A DNA stretch of 30,053 nucleotides from JAPEKQ01 sp964487295 (GCA_964487295.1 CAZAQL010000019.1:1-30053); one strand, 5' to 3'; shown: positions 7,138-16,135, numbered from the stretch's first letter. Translations and numbers: made by a program. The notes: generated by a model from the sequence alone, not told the origin.

Positions 7138-10100
7138 GCCTTCACCCCCTGTCTCTCGCGGCGGCCCTCGAAGATGCCGTAGAGGACTGGCACGAAAACC
7201 AGCGTGACAGCCGTCGACACGAACAGGCCGCCGATCATGGCGATGCCGAGCGGGTTCCACGACTCGGCGCCCTCGCCGCGCGAGAGCGCGAGCGGAAGCA
7301 TGCCGAACATCGTCGTCGACGCCGTCATCAGCACGGGACGGAGCCTCCGCTCACCCGCCGTCATGAGCGCCTCGTGCACGCTCTGACCCCGCTTGCGCAT
7401 GATGTTCGTGTAATCGACGAACACGATCGCGTTGTTCACGACGATGCCCATGAGCATGATCATACCCATGAACGAGACCATGTTGAGCGTCGTCCCGGTG
7501 AGCAGGAATGCCCAGATGACCCCGACGAACGCGAACGGGATCGAGAACATGATGATGAACGGACCCCGGAACGACTCGAACTGCGCTGCCATCACGATAT
7601 AGACGAGCGCGATGGCGAGCACGAGCAGCAGGGTGAGGTCCTGGAACGACTCGGCCTGTTCCTCGATGTCGCCTCCGAATGCGACGTCGATGGTCGGAGG
7701 CAGATCAAGCTCAGCGATCGCCGCCTCGATCTTGGGCTTCACGACATTCAGACTCGTCCCATGAAGATCCGACAAGACCGTGACGATCCGCTGCTGATTG
7801 AGGCGATTGATGACCGTGGGCCCGGTGCCCGGAACAAGGTCGGCCACGGCTGAGAGCGTCACGGTCTGACCAGTGAGCGTCGTGATCGGAAGCGCGAGGA
7901 TGTCCTCGGCGCTGTCGCGGCCCTCCTCGGTCGCCCGGAGGTGGATTTCCCACTCCTCCCCCTCGCCGCTGAAACGCGTCGCCTCAAGACCGTATACCTG
8001 CGAACGAAGCGCGGACGCGACGATGGCCGTGTTCAGACCGACCGACGCGGCCTTCTCGCGATCGACGATCACATGGAGCTCCTCAAGCGGCTCGCCGCGG
8101 TCGAGCCGGACGTCACGGGTACCCTCGATGGTCCGGATGGCGTCGCGAACGTCCTCGGCGGCCTGGTTGAGCTCGGCCAGGTCGTCACCGTAGACCTCGA
8201 CCTCGATGGCCGCGGCTCCTCCGAACGCGCCGCTCATCGGATCCTCGCCGGTCACTTCGAGACTCAGAACACCGGGTATCGTGTTGAGGTACTGCCGAAA
8301 CTCCTCGGCCATCTCGAAGCTGGAGCGCTCCCGCTCACCCTTCTTGACGAGCTTGACGCCCACCTCCGCGACGTTCGGACCTTCCTTCTCGCCCATGAGC
8401 GCCGCGAAGCCGCTCTCGGTCTGGCCGGCGCGGAAGAAGTAGTGTTCACGCTCCGGCATATTCGCCTCGACCCACTCCGAGACCCCGCTCATGACCTCGA
8501 CCGTCCGCTCGAGCCTTGTGCCGGGCGCCAGCTCGATGATCGCGCTGACGTAGCCGCCGTCCTCCTGCGGATAGAACTCGGTCCCGAGAGAACCCGTGAG
8601 CAGCATGGTTCCAGCGAAAATGAGAACGGACACAAGGACGACGCGTCCCTTCCGCGCGAGCGCAGCCTTGAGCCTGCCCGAGTACCACGCCTCGACTCGT
8701 CTGAAGACACGCTCCCCGGCCTCGAAGAACCCCTTGCTCCGGCTCCGTCCTGCGTCGAACGAACGCCGCATGAACGTCGAGGTGAGCGCCGGGGTCAGCG
8801 TCAGCGCGACAAGAAGAGACGCCGCGATCGTCACGACGATGATGAGCGCAAGCTGGTTGAACATGATGCCGACGATGCCGGACACGAAGATCATCGGGAT
8901 GAACACGGCGATCGTCGTCAGCGCCGACGCCATGAGCGCCTGAGCGACCTCGGACGGCGCAAAGATGGACGCCTCACTGACGCGCTCACCGGCCTCGATG
9001 TGCCGCGTGATGTTCTCGAGCACGACGACCGCGGCGTCCACGACCATCCCGATGGCGATGGCCAGACTCATCAGACTGATGCTGTTGAAGGAGTATCCCA
9101 TCGCGTTCATGAAGATGATCACGACGAGGAAAGACACCGGGATCGTCACACCGACGACGAGGGTGCTTCTGAAGCGCCGCAGGAAGATGAGCACGACCAG
9201 GAGAACGGCCAGAAACCCGTAGCCGACGGCTGTGGTAAGCGTGCGCAGAGAGTTCGTGATCGACTCCGACGAGTCCATCGGCAGCTCGATCTCGATGTCC
9301 TCCGGAAGGGTGGGCTTGATTCTCTCGATCTCAGCCTTGATGGCGCTGGCCACCTCAACGCTGTTGGCGCCCGACTGCTTCTGCATGTATACGACGACGC
9401 CCGGCCGGTTGTTCGACCGAGCCTGCATGGTCTGGTCGGCGAAGCCGTCCACGACGTCACCCACATCGCCGAGATAGACGAGCGACCCCATCTGGTGCCC
9501 GACCACGATCCGCTCGAGTTCGTTGAGCTCGTCGAGCTCGGCCGGTACTCGGATGGCGATCTCGGAGTTCCCCTGGTCGATCGTGCCGACCGGGAAGTCG
9601 AGATTCTCGGCCTCGAGCACGGACGCGATCTGCTCGAGCGAAATCCCGTACGCCTGCAGACGCTGCGGGTCGATGCGGACCTCGATCTGTCGCTTCGGGC
9701 CGCCCATCGCGCTCACCATCGCCACGCCGGGAACCCGGCGCAGCTTGTCACCGATCTCGTTCTCGACGAGGTAGTTCAGACTCTCGTAGCTCTCGTCGGC
9801 GCTGATGGCCAGCACCACAACCGGGGCCATGTCCGCGCTCAGCTTCAGGAGACGAGGTGTCTCGGCACCCGACGGAAGGTCATCCCTCGCCATCTCGATG
9901 GCGGAGCGAATGTCGTTCGAGACCTCGTCGAGGTTCGTCCCCCATTCGAACTCGGCCATCACGACCGACATGTTGCTCTGCGACACCGACGAGATCTTGT
10001 CGATGCCGCTGACGGTCGCGACCGCGTCCTCCAGAGGTTTCGTCACATCGTTCTCGATGTCCTCGGAACCCGCCCCGGGATAGAGCGTGATGACCGCGAG

Positions 10101-10232
10101 GTTGGGAAACTCCATGTCCGGGTAGAGGTCGATCGGAGTCCTGGTGATCGCGAGCAGACCGAATAGGGCGATCGCCAGATACACCATGAAGATGGTGACC
10201 GGACGGCGTACTGCCAGTTCGGGAAGGTTCAT
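7134..10232 (-). CDS. RND family efflux transporter, inner-membrane pump subunit (AcrB/HAE1-like)
   Basis: A 1032-residue inner-membrane antiporter of normal family length. It starts MNLPELAVRRPVTIFM with TM1, followed by a large periplasmic loop (about 35-330) and a TM2-6 cluster. A second periplasmic loop (about 555-860) and a TM8-12 cluster follow, duplicated as in AcrB. In TM4, IGMVVDAAVVVLENI keeps the first of the two relay aspartates of AcrB (DD becomes DA). In TM10, MGIVVNNAIVFVDY has Asn where AcrB has the relay Lys. Its ATG overlaps the adaptor stop. With the adaptor and TolC-like protein it would form a tripartite pump from inner to outer membrane. The substrate is unknown; no heavy-metal-pump-specific signature was identified. 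Confidence 0.95.
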   Translation of the reverse strand: MNLPELAVRRPVTIFMVYLAIALFGLLAITRTPIDLYPDMEFPNLAVITLYPGAGSEDIENDVTKPLEDAVATVSGIDKISSVSQSNMSVVMAEFEWGTNLDEVSNDIRSAIEMARDDLPSGAETPRLLKLSADMAPVVVLAISADESYESLNYLVENEIGDKLRRVPGVAMVSAMGGPKRQIEVRIDPQRLQAYGISLEQIASVLEAENLDFPVGTIDQGNSEIAIRVPAELDELNELERIVVGHQMGSLVYLGDVGDVVDGFADQTMQARSNNRPGVVVYMQKQSGANSVEVASAIKAEIERIKPTLPEDIEIELPMDSSESITNSLRTLTTAVGYGFLAVLLVVLIFLRRFRSTLVVGVTIPVSFLVVIIFMNAMGYSFNSISLMSLAIAIGMVVDAAVVVLENITRHIEAGERVSEASIFAPSEVAQALMASALTTIAVFIPMIFVSGIVGIMFNQLALIIVVTIAASLLVALTLTPALTSTFMRRSFDAGRSRSKGFFEAGERVFRRVEAWYSGRLKAALARKGRVVLVSVLIFAGTMLLTGSLGTEFYPQEDGGYVSAIIELAPGTRLERTVEVMSGVSEWVEANMPEREHYFFRAGQTESGFAALMGEKEGPNVAEVGVKLVKKGERERSSFEMAEEFRQYLNTIPGVLSLEVTGEDPMSGAFGGAAAIEVEVYGDDLAELNQAAEDVRDAIRTIEGTRDVRLDRGEPLEELHVIVDREKAASVGLNTAIVASALRSQVYGLEATRFSGEGEEWEIHLRATEEGRDSAEDILALPITTLTGQTVTLSAVADLVPGTGPTVINRLNQQRIVTVLSDLHGTSLNVVKPKIEAAIAELDLPPTIDVAFGGDIEEQAESFQDLTLLLVLAIALVYIVMAAQFESFRGPFIIMFSIPFAFVGVIWAFLLTGTTLNMVSFMGMIMLMGIVVNNAIVFVDYTNIMRKRGQSVHEALMTAGERRLRPVLMTASTTMFGMLPLALSRGEGAESWNPLGIAMIGGLFVSTAVTLVFVPVLYGIFEGRRERQGVKA

Positions 10233-11293
10233 CGGTCACCCTCCTCCTGCGCGATCGACACCCGTGCGCCGTCCCCAAGGCGATACCGCCCGGTCGTGAT
10301 GACCGTCTGCCCGGCCTCGAGTCCGGCGATCACCTCGTGGTACCCGTTGATCGTGTGGCCGAGCTCGACGTCGGCGCGCCTCGCGACGCCGTCGTCATAG
10401 AGCATGGCGAAGTACCTCCCCGTTCCCTCCTGCTGGAGGACGCCGTCGTGCGTCACCAGAAGCACGTCACGAGGGGTGAGCTCGAGCGTGAGCCCTGCGA
10501 ACATCCCGGGCCGGAGGAGTTCGCCGCCGTTCGGGATCGTGACCTCCGCCTTCGCGGTGCGCGTTCTCGAGTTGACGACCGGTTCGATGAGCGTGACCGT
10601 TCCCTCGAAGACGCGTCCCGGATAGGCCGCCACCTCCACCTTTGCCTTGAGTCCCTTGCGAAGCTCCGGGAGATCGCGCTCCGACACGGCGATCTCGATC
10701 TTGACCTCGTCCATCCGGACGATCTCGACGATGGCCGGCGTCGAGGCGCTCCCCGGCATGAGCACGAAGACCTCACCCTCCTCCAGGTAGGTCGCCGAGA
10801 CGATGCCGTCGAACGGCGCACGGATCATCGTGCTCTCGCGCACGAGATCGTAGGAGGCCTTGGCGGCCACATACGCCGCATCGACCTGATCGAACGCCTG
10901 CTGGGTGATGGCGGACGCCTCGAGGAGCCTCCCCATGCGCTCCCAGTCCTTCTGTATGGCCACGAACTGCGCCTCGACCTGCACCAGCTGCTCGCCGGTC
11001 ATCTCGACCATGAGCTCGCCCTCGCTCACACGGTCGCCCGGCTCCACGAGGATCGACTTCACCTGGGCACTCATCATGGCGCCCACCGAAGCCTCCCGAG
11101 CCGGCAGGATCGTGCCTGAGAACTCGAGCGTCGGCGTGACGTTCGTCATCTCAACGACGGCGACTTCGACCGGTCGCACTCGCACCTCCGCCTGCTCCTC
11201 ACCACCACCCGACCTGCCGCATCCGGTGAGCATCAGCGACACCACCAGAACGAGAAGGGTGACACGCTTCAGTGTTGTTCCGCCGTTCTTCAT
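10229..11293 (-). CDS. RND pump periplasmic adaptor (membrane fusion lipoprotein)
   Basis: A 354-residue adaptor linking the RND pump to the outer-membrane channel. The N-terminus is a lipoprotein signal with lipobox LTGC (Cys25). Then come the first barrel-sandwich half (SVGAMMSAQVKSILVEPGDRV), a short coiled-coil hairpin (about 100-150), the second half (STMIRAPFDGIVS, about 155), a beta-barrel (EIAVSERDLPELRKGLKAKV) and a C-terminal membrane-proximal domain. I chose ATG 11293 because GAGGAG lies seven bases upstream. An ATG at 11308 overlaps the tolC stop but has no ribosome site. It is overlapped by the pump gene at its 3' end. Confidence 0.93.
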   Translation of the reverse strand: MKNGGTTLKRVTLLVLVVSLMLTGCGRSGGGEEQAEVRVRPVEVAVVEMTNVTPTLEFSGTILPAREASVGAMMSAQVKSILVEPGDRVSEGELMVEMTGEQLVQVEAQFVAIQKDWERMGRLLEASAITQQAFDQVDAAYVAAKASYDLVRESTMIRAPFDGIVSATYLEEGEVFVLMPGSASTPAIVEIVRMDEVKIEIAVSERDLPELRKGLKAKVEVAAYPGRVFEGTVTLIEPVVNSRTRTAKAEVTIPNGGELLRPGMFAGLTLELTPRDVLLVTHDGVLQQEGTGRYFAMLYDDGVARRADVELGHTINGYHEVIAGLEAGQTVITTGRYRLGDGARVSIAQEEGDR

Positions 11294-11304
11294 CGTGACT
11301 CCTC

Positions 11305-12864
11305 TCATTCGCTGACGGCGCCGGTGGCCAGACCGAGGCCCGCCTCAGCGAGACGCAGACGCGCCATCGCGGCGACGCGGTTCATCTCCGCCGTTCTCAG
11401 AGCGGTGTTGGCGTCGAGGACCTCGCTGTTCGACGCCACGCCGCTTCGGAAGCTCTCCTCGGTGATTCGATAGCTCTCGCGAGCCTGAAGAACGCCGCGC
11501 TCCGCGATCTCGACCGCGGACGTGGCCTCCCGGTACTCGTTCCACGCCGACTCGACCTCGAGCCGGACGGCGTCCTCCATCATCGTGAGACCGCGCTCCG
11601 CGCGCAGCCGTGTGGCCCTCGCCTCCCGGACGCGGTTCCAACGACCGCCCCAGTCGAAGACGTTCATCTGTGCCGCGACCGTGACGCTCCAGTGATCGTA
11701 GAACTCCGGCTCGTACTCGCGGTTGGGGCGGTCCCAGTTGTAGTTCCCCACCGCGACGATCTGCGGGAAGAACTCGGAGCGCGCCATGCCGACGGCGTTG
11801 TCGGCCGCGCCCACGCTCTCCTTCATCGAACGGAGGTCGGGCCGCGCACTGAGAGCGGTCTCGATCAGGGACGCGAGGTCGCCCGACGCGACCACCGGCT
11901 CGGGCGCATCGGGGCGCACGAGCGCGTCGGCCAGCTCGACGCTGGTCCCGGGCGGAAGTCCGAGCTGGAAGGCCAGCGAGGCCTCGGCGAGGCTCACGGC
12001 GTGGGTTGCCGCGTTGCGGTCGAGCTCGACGGCCGACATCTGGACGCGTGCCTGCATGATGTCGCGCTCGAGCACCATGCCTTCCGCGTACATCGCCTCG
12101 AGATCGCTCAGATGGCGCTGCATCTGTTCCACAGCGCTGTCCATCACATCGAGGGCCGCGCGGGCGCGCGCGAGCATCACGTAGGCGCGCGTGGCCGCGT
12201 AGCGGGTCTCGTGCTCGGTCCGGGTCGTGTTGAGCTCCGCTGCGTTGAGCGCGTGGCTCGCAGCTCCCTGTGCACTCAGAAGCGCGCCGCCGGTGAAGAC
12301 CGGCTGCGTCACCGTCACGCCGACGGAGTAGATCTCGTCATCTCCGAGGTAGATCTTGTCCTCCCCGGAACTCCCGGAGAGACCCTCGAGCGTCGAGGGG
12401 TCGAGATAGCCCTGCTCGACGAGGTACTCGAACGGGACCATGAGCGGCGCGAACATGTCGCCGAACTGGGAACCGTCCATGTACGGCGCCTCATCGAGCC
12501 GCGTGTAGGAGGCGCTCGCGCTCACCGCGGGAAGGAACGCGGAACGCGCCTGCCAGAGCCTCGCCCGCGCCGCCTCCTCCGCCGCCCGGGCCATCCCCAG
12601 CTCGTGCCCTCTCTCGATCGCGAGCTCGACCGCCTGATCGAGCGTGAGCTCAAGCGGCCCCGCCGTCTCGGTCATCGTCGCTGCCTCGGTCGCGATCGCG
12701 GATTCGGTCACGGTCGCGATCTCCGCCGGCGCCCCAGGGTCTCCGGCCGGGGCATCCTGTGCGCCCGCCGGAGCGAACGACGCGAGCAGCGCGAGACAGA
12801 GCGCGGCGGCCACGGCCGTCGGGCGCTCCCTCGTTACTCGCTCTCCGGTCTGTGTCTTCCTCAT
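11305..12864 (-). CDS. TolC-like outer-membrane efflux channel
   Basis: A 519-residue protein. The signal peptide runs to about residue 35 (ending AGA-Q), followed by a Thr/Ala/Glu-rich spacer (about 38-70). Two outer-membrane-efflux-protein repeats rich in long helices follow (about 72-290 and 310-510), with typical LTLDQAVELAIERG, LWQARSAFLPAVSASASYTR and FFPQIVAVGNYNWDRP. The ATG at 12864 has a TGGAGA ribosome site. It lies 56 nt after the DUF523/DUF1722 gene and is translationally close to the adaptor, consistent with one operon. Confidence 0.93.
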   Translation of the reverse strand: MRKTQTGERVTRERPTAVAAALCLALLASFAPAGAQDAPAGDPGAPAEIATVTESAIATEAATMTETAGPLELTLDQAVELAIERGHELGMARAAEEAARARLWQARSAFLPAVSASASYTRLDEAPYMDGSQFGDMFAPLMVPFEYLVEQGYLDPSTLEGLSGSSGEDKIYLGDDEIYSVGVTVTQPVFTGGALLSAQGAASHALNAAELNTTRTEHETRYAATRAYVMLARARAALDVMDSAVEQMQRHLSDLEAMYAEGMVLERDIMQARVQMSAVELDRNAATHAVSLAEASLAFQLGLPPGTSVELADALVRPDAPEPVVASGDLASLIETALSARPDLRSMKESVGAADNAVGMARSEFFPQIVAVGNYNWDRPNREYEPEFYDHWSVTVAAQMNVFDWGGRWNRVREARATRLRAERGLTMMEDAVRLEVESAWNEYREATSAVEIAERGVLQARESYRITEESFRSGVASNSEVLDANTALRTAEMNRVAAMARLRLAEAGLGLATGAVSE

Positions 12865-12920
12865 GATGTCTCCAGGCTCTGTGTCCGTCTCTTATGAACG
12901 TGCAGTGCCCACGCGCGTGA

Positions 12921-13937
12921 TCAGGCGTGGTTCCTCAGCTTGAGCTCGAGCGGATGCGGCTCGAGGTACGTCTGGTTCTGCAGGTAGCTCGTCTCGTACT
13001 TCCTGACGTAGTGACTCACCATGGTCACCGGGACGATGAGCGGGATGTATCCGAGACGGTAGTTCTCGATGAGTCCCTGCGCCTCCTGCCGCTCGTCCGA
13101 CGTCAAATCCCTCTTGAAGTACCCCATCGCGTGCTGGAGCACGTTGGCATTCTTGCCCTTCGTCGCCCTGGTCGCGAGCGCCGCGATGAAGAGCTCCGCG
13201 TATCGATCGTAGAGCTCGCGGGGCTTCATCTCCGCGGCGTGCGCAACGAGGCGCCCGGTCTCACGCTGAAGGTTCGGGCTGTGCGCCATGAGCTGGAGCT
13301 TGTGTCGGGACTGGAAATCGACGAGCGCGCGTCGTGATGCGCGCGCGCCGAGGAGCCCGCGGAGCCTCTGCATCGCGAAGACGCGCTCGATGAAGTTCTC
13401 TCTGAGGTCCGCGTCGTGAAGCCTCCCCTCCTCCTCGACCGGTACGAGCGGGAAGGCGTCCATGAACGCTCTTGCGAAGAGCCCGACGCCTACCTTGTGC
13501 GGCATCCCGCTCTCGTCATAGACGCGCACGCGCTCCATCCCGGAGCTCGGCGAGTTGCTCTTGAAGATGAAGCCGGAGAGCTCCTCTGCGGCGAGCTCCC
13601 GGATGCGTCCGCGAGCCCACTGCTTCATGCGCGAGGTCATGTCCTCATGAGTCCGCGTCGTCACGAGCCGCGGGGCCTCGGGGTCACCCTCGAGGTGCAT
13701 CGACTCGCGCGGCACGGGAAGCCCGCACTCCACCTCGGGACAGACCGGCACCCACTCCACGAATTGACCGAACGTGTCGGTCAGGAAGCGGTCCCGCTTG
13801 TGACCACCGTCGAATCGCACCTTCTCACCGAGAAGGCACGTGCTGATACCGATCTTCGGTCGTGCGGACGCCGCGTCCTCCCGGCTTCCGCCGGCCGTTC
13901 GCACGGACTCGCCGGTCGCTCCACGCTTCTCAGTCAT
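12921..13937 (-). CDS. DUF523-DUF1722 fusion (YbgA-like, TudS-type domain)
   Basis: A 338-residue cytoplasmic protein with two domains. The N-terminal DUF523 (about 28-165) carries ISTCLLGEKVRFDG with Cys34 and VPVCPEVECGLPVPR with Cys66 and Cys71. DUF523 relatives include the TudS thiouracil desulfidases, which hold a [4Fe-4S] cluster. The later family motif SPSCG reads SPSSG here, as I recall for YbgA-type fusions, so cluster ligation may differ. The C-terminal DUF1722 (about 185-320) has LVDFQSRHKLQLMAHSP and NVLQHAMGYFKRDL. The ATG overlaps the tetR stop by 4 nt, so it is coupled to the regulator and lies ahead of the efflux genes. Its role in that operon is unknown. Confidence 0.88.
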   Translation of the reverse strand: MTEKRGATGESVRTAGGSREDAASARPKIGISTCLLGEKVRFDGGHKRDRFLTDTFGQFVEWVPVCPEVECGLPVPRESMHLEGDPEAPRLVTTRTHEDMTSRMKQWARGRIRELAAEELSGFIFKSNSPSSGMERVRVYDESGMPHKVGVGLFARAFMDAFPLVPVEEEGRLHDADLRENFIERVFAMQRLRGLLGARASRRALVDFQSRHKLQLMAHSPNLQRETGRLVAHAAEMKPRELYDRYAELFIAALATRATKGKNANVLQHAMGYFKRDLTSDERQEAQGLIENYRLGYIPLIVPVTMVSHYVRKYETSYLQNQTYLEPHPLELKLRNHA

Positions 13938-14530
13938 TCCGGGCTCTCCATTCGGGGCCGCATTCCGTCCATCAGCATCTCGACCATGCGATCCACGACC
14001 TGCTCACGGTCGGCGTCCCACATGTCCATCATCGCGCTCAGGAACACACCCTTGAACGCGTAGAGCATCGTCTTGGCCGTCAGCTCCGCGTCCTCAACGG
14101 AGAGTTCGCCGTCCCTGACTCCCTGCTCGATGATGTCGACCAGGAGGGCCGTCGCCTCGTTCGTCAGCATTCGGATGCGGCTGGCGCTGTGCGGGACGAC
14201 CTCCGCGAAGCGTTCCTTCGTGACCCGGAGCACGTTGATCTTCTTCCGGATGAGCTCTGCGTGCGTCGTGACCATGGCCTGGAGTCGCTCACGGGTCGTG
14301 CCCGCCTGCTCGACCGCGAGCCGGTCGGCGGCGAGCATCTCACCGATCTCACGCTCGACCACGGAGTCGAAGATCTCGGCCTTGTCGCCGAAGTACTTGT
14401 ACACGGTGGCTCTCGAGACGCCCGCGGCGCGGATGATGTCGCCCATCGTGGTCTTCCGGAACCCGTAGTTCGCGAAGACCTCCATGGCGGCCGTCAGGAT
14501 CGCGTCCCGCTTCGCATCAAGCTCTGCCAC
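13934..14530 (-). CDS. TetR/AcrR-family transcriptional regulator
   Basis: A 198-residue DNA-binding regulator, probably a ligand-released repressor. The N-terminal helix-turn-helix is clear (AAMEVFANYGFRKTTMGDI followed by AGVSRATVYKYFGDKAEIF, about 15-55). The C-terminal helical domain (about 60-190) would bind ligand and dimerise. The start is GTG at 14530 with GAGGGAGG upstream. It is the first gene of the tetR-DUF523-tolC-adaptor-pump-PII-like operon. The promoter at 14644-14672 carries an inverted repeat over the -10/start region, so autorepression of the whole operon is the simplest model. Confidence 0.93.
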   Translation of the reverse strand: MAELDAKRDAILTAAMEVFANYGFRKTTMGDIIRAAGVSRATVYKYFGDKAEIFDSVVEREIGEMLAADRLAVEQAGTTRERLQAMVTTHAELIRKKINVLRVTKERFAEVVPHSASRIRMLTNEATALLVDIIEQGVRDGELSVEDAELTAKTMLYAFKGVFLSAMMDMWDADREQVVDRMVEMLMDGMRPRMESPE

Positions 14531-14600
14531 GAGCCGCCTCCCTCTCGTCGCGGTCCGGCATCGGACCGCCCCGGTGGCTCACGAAGTGCCGGACATGCTG

Positions 14601-14644
14601 TGAACAACATAACACAGGCTGAACACTTCGTATGATGTTGTTCA
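14601..14644. promoter_or_regulatory. Inverted-repeat operator over the tetR promoter
   Basis: A perfect 10-bp inverted repeat, TGAACAACAT (14601-14610) and ATGTTGTTCA (14635-14644), with a 24-bp spacer. The right arm runs from the first base of the -10 box across the predicted start. A further TGAACA half-site lies at 14620. TetR proteins usually bind such palindromes as dimers; the wide spacer could mean two dimers or a loop. Confidence 0.6.
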
Positions 14645-14672
14645 TACTATTCGAACGAGCGCTCATTGTCAA
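14644..14672 (-). promoter_or_regulatory. sigma70-type promoter of the tetR-efflux operon
   Basis: Minus strand TTGACA (14672-14667), 17 bp, TAGTAT (14649-14644), with a predicted start near 14637. The untranslated leader before the tetR GTG is about 107 nt. Confidence 0.82.
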
Positions 14673-14731
14673 GGCGTTTCCGCACTCCCCCCTGTTGTCT
14701 GTCGTGCCGCGCTACGGTAGGCTTCCCGAGG

Positions 14732-14841
14732 GGGCTCGGGCCTGGCCGGCCATGACGCGGCCCCGCGCCAGGCTCTCGGGGGGCTCAGGCCTCGTGGGCC
14801 ATCGCGCGGCCCCGCGCCAGGCTCTCGGGGGCTCAGGCCTC
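14732..14841. repeat. 49-bp tandem repeat, about 2.2 copies, before the permease gene
   Basis: The block GCGGCCCCGCGCCAGGCTCT occurs at 14757 and again at 14806, each followed by CGGGGG and CTCAGGCCTC; a third partial unit follows at 14831. The unit is 49 bp. The first copy has drifted (for example GCTCGGGCCTGG). It lies between the divergent tetR promoter and the permease gene. Confidence 0.85.
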
Positions 14842-14864
14842 ACACACTATCAGCAGGATATCTC

Positions 14865-16037
14865 ATGCAGGTCTTTCTCGGCGCCGTTGTCGTGCTCGCG
14901 ACGGCGCTCATCCTCGCCGCCCGCCTGCTGCATGCGAGCGGCCGCCGGATCATCCGGCCGGTGCGCATCTCGGCACGAGCCCGGCGCACACTCGCCGCGG
15001 TCGTCTTCGCGTCCGCTGCGGTGCTCGCCGTGCCGTCCGTCGTCCCCCAGCTCAGAAGCGGGTTCCTCGCGTTCTGCGGCGTCTGCCCGGTCACGGCCGC
15101 CGTCTCGAACACCGCCCCTCATCCGGGGGTCACCACCACCTTCCTGCTCGCATGCTGGTACTACGCCGCCACGGTGCTCCCCGTCTTCGTGCTCGCGAGC
15201 CTTGTGTCGGGGCTCCTGATGACCCGGTGGCGCCGGATGAGGCCTCGCGGGCCCGTCGCCGCCTTTCTCGTGGCCGCCGCGCTCCCCGTCTGCTCCTGCG
15301 GCGTCATCCCCGTCGCGCGCTCGATGCTCGACTCCGGCTCGCGAGGCGTCCGGTCCGCGCTGGTGTTCCTCGCCACAGCGCCGCTTCTGAGCCCCGTTAT
15401 CGTGCTGCTTGCGCTCGAGGTCCTGGGGCCCGGGTACCTCCTCATCCGGATCGTTGCCGCGGCCGTGGTCGCGGCCGTCGCCGCTGTGGTCGTCGCTCCT
15501 CACGTGCGGCCGCCCGCCTCGGGCGTCCCGCCTGCACCCCTCCCGGACACGCCCGCCGGCGGCCGTTCGGGCACGACAGGGATCCGCAAATCCACCCCGG
15601 GGTGCCCTGTTCCGGATCAGCCCGCAGGTGGTCCGCGTGTCCTCGACGCGGCGGGAGCGACCGCGCTCTCGCTCGCGCCGTACGTCCTCTACGGGGTCGT
15701 CGTCGGCGCCGCGGTCGCCGCTCTCGTGCCGGCTGACGTGGTGCGGGGCATCGCACGGACCGGAGTCCTTTCTCTGGCCGCCTCGACGGTCGTGGGACTG
15801 CCGATGAACCTCTGCGCGGGCGAGGAGGTTCTCCTCATCGCTCCGCTCGTGGACATGGGGCTCCCGATGGGACACGCGCTCGCCTTCTCTCTCGCCGGTA
15901 CCGGCATCTGCGCGGGCTCCGTGCCGCTCCTCGTCGCGGTCGTCGGGAGGCGCGCAACACTCCTGCTGGTTGCCGTCTACCTCACCGTCCCGTTCCTTCT
16001 GGGGCTTCTGCTCAACCTGTGGACACCTGGGGCGTGA
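14865..16037 (+). CDS. Multi-pass permease of the DUF318/ArsP_1-like family
   Basis: A 390-residue inner-membrane protein with about eight to ten hydrophobic segments in two related halves, separated by a Pro/Gly-rich loop (about 215-255). Diagnostic stretches are LPVCSCGVIPVARSM (Cys143, Cys145) in the first half and GLPMNLCAGEEVLLIAPLVD in the second, typical of PF03773-type permeases. Members of this family export organoarsenicals or have been linked to metal efflux; CGVCP (Cys71, Cys74) is a further possible thiol-metal site. The substrate here is not determined. The ATG at 14865 is preceded by CAGGAT. It stands alone, divergent from the efflux operon. Confidence 0.78.
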   Translation: MQVFLGAVVVLATALILAARLLHASGRRIIRPVRISARARRTLAAVVFASAAVLAVPSVVPQLRSGFLAFCGVCPVTAAVSNTAPHPGVTTTFLLACWYYAATVLPVFVLASLVSGLLMTRWRRMRPRGPVAAFLVAAALPVCSCGVIPVARSMLDSGSRGVRSALVFLATAPLLSPVIVLLALEVLGPGYLLIRIVAAAVVAAVAAVVVAPHVRPPASGVPPAPLPDTPAGGRSGTTGIRKSTPGCPVPDQPAGGPRVLDAAGATALSLAPYVLYGVVVGAAVAALVPADVVRGIARTGVLSLAASTVVGLPMNLCAGEEVLLIAPLVDMGLPMGHALAFSLAGTGICAGSVPLLVAVVGRRATLLLVAVYLTVPFLLGLLLNLWTPGA

Positions 16038-16106
16038 GTGCGCCGTGGGGCCCTGAATGCCCCGAAAAGCCTCCGCCCGATGGCCCGGCGCCGCCGGAAT
16101 GCCTCA

Positions 16107-16135
16107 TAGACAAACCACGAGAAATGTGATAAGAT
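16107..16135 (+). promoter_or_regulatory. sigma70-type promoter of the first C25 peptidase gene
   Basis: TAGACA (16107-16112), 17 bp, TAAGAT (16130-16135), in a local AT-rich patch; the start is near 16142. It overlaps an upstream in-frame ATG at 16134, which argues against that ATG as the start codon. Confidence 0.6.

Noticed and set aside
7941..10166. A 741-codon plus-strand open frame
   Set aside because: It lies entirely over the RND pump gene, is rich in His/Arg/Asp from GC-rich antisense reading, and has no recognisable domain or ribosome site.
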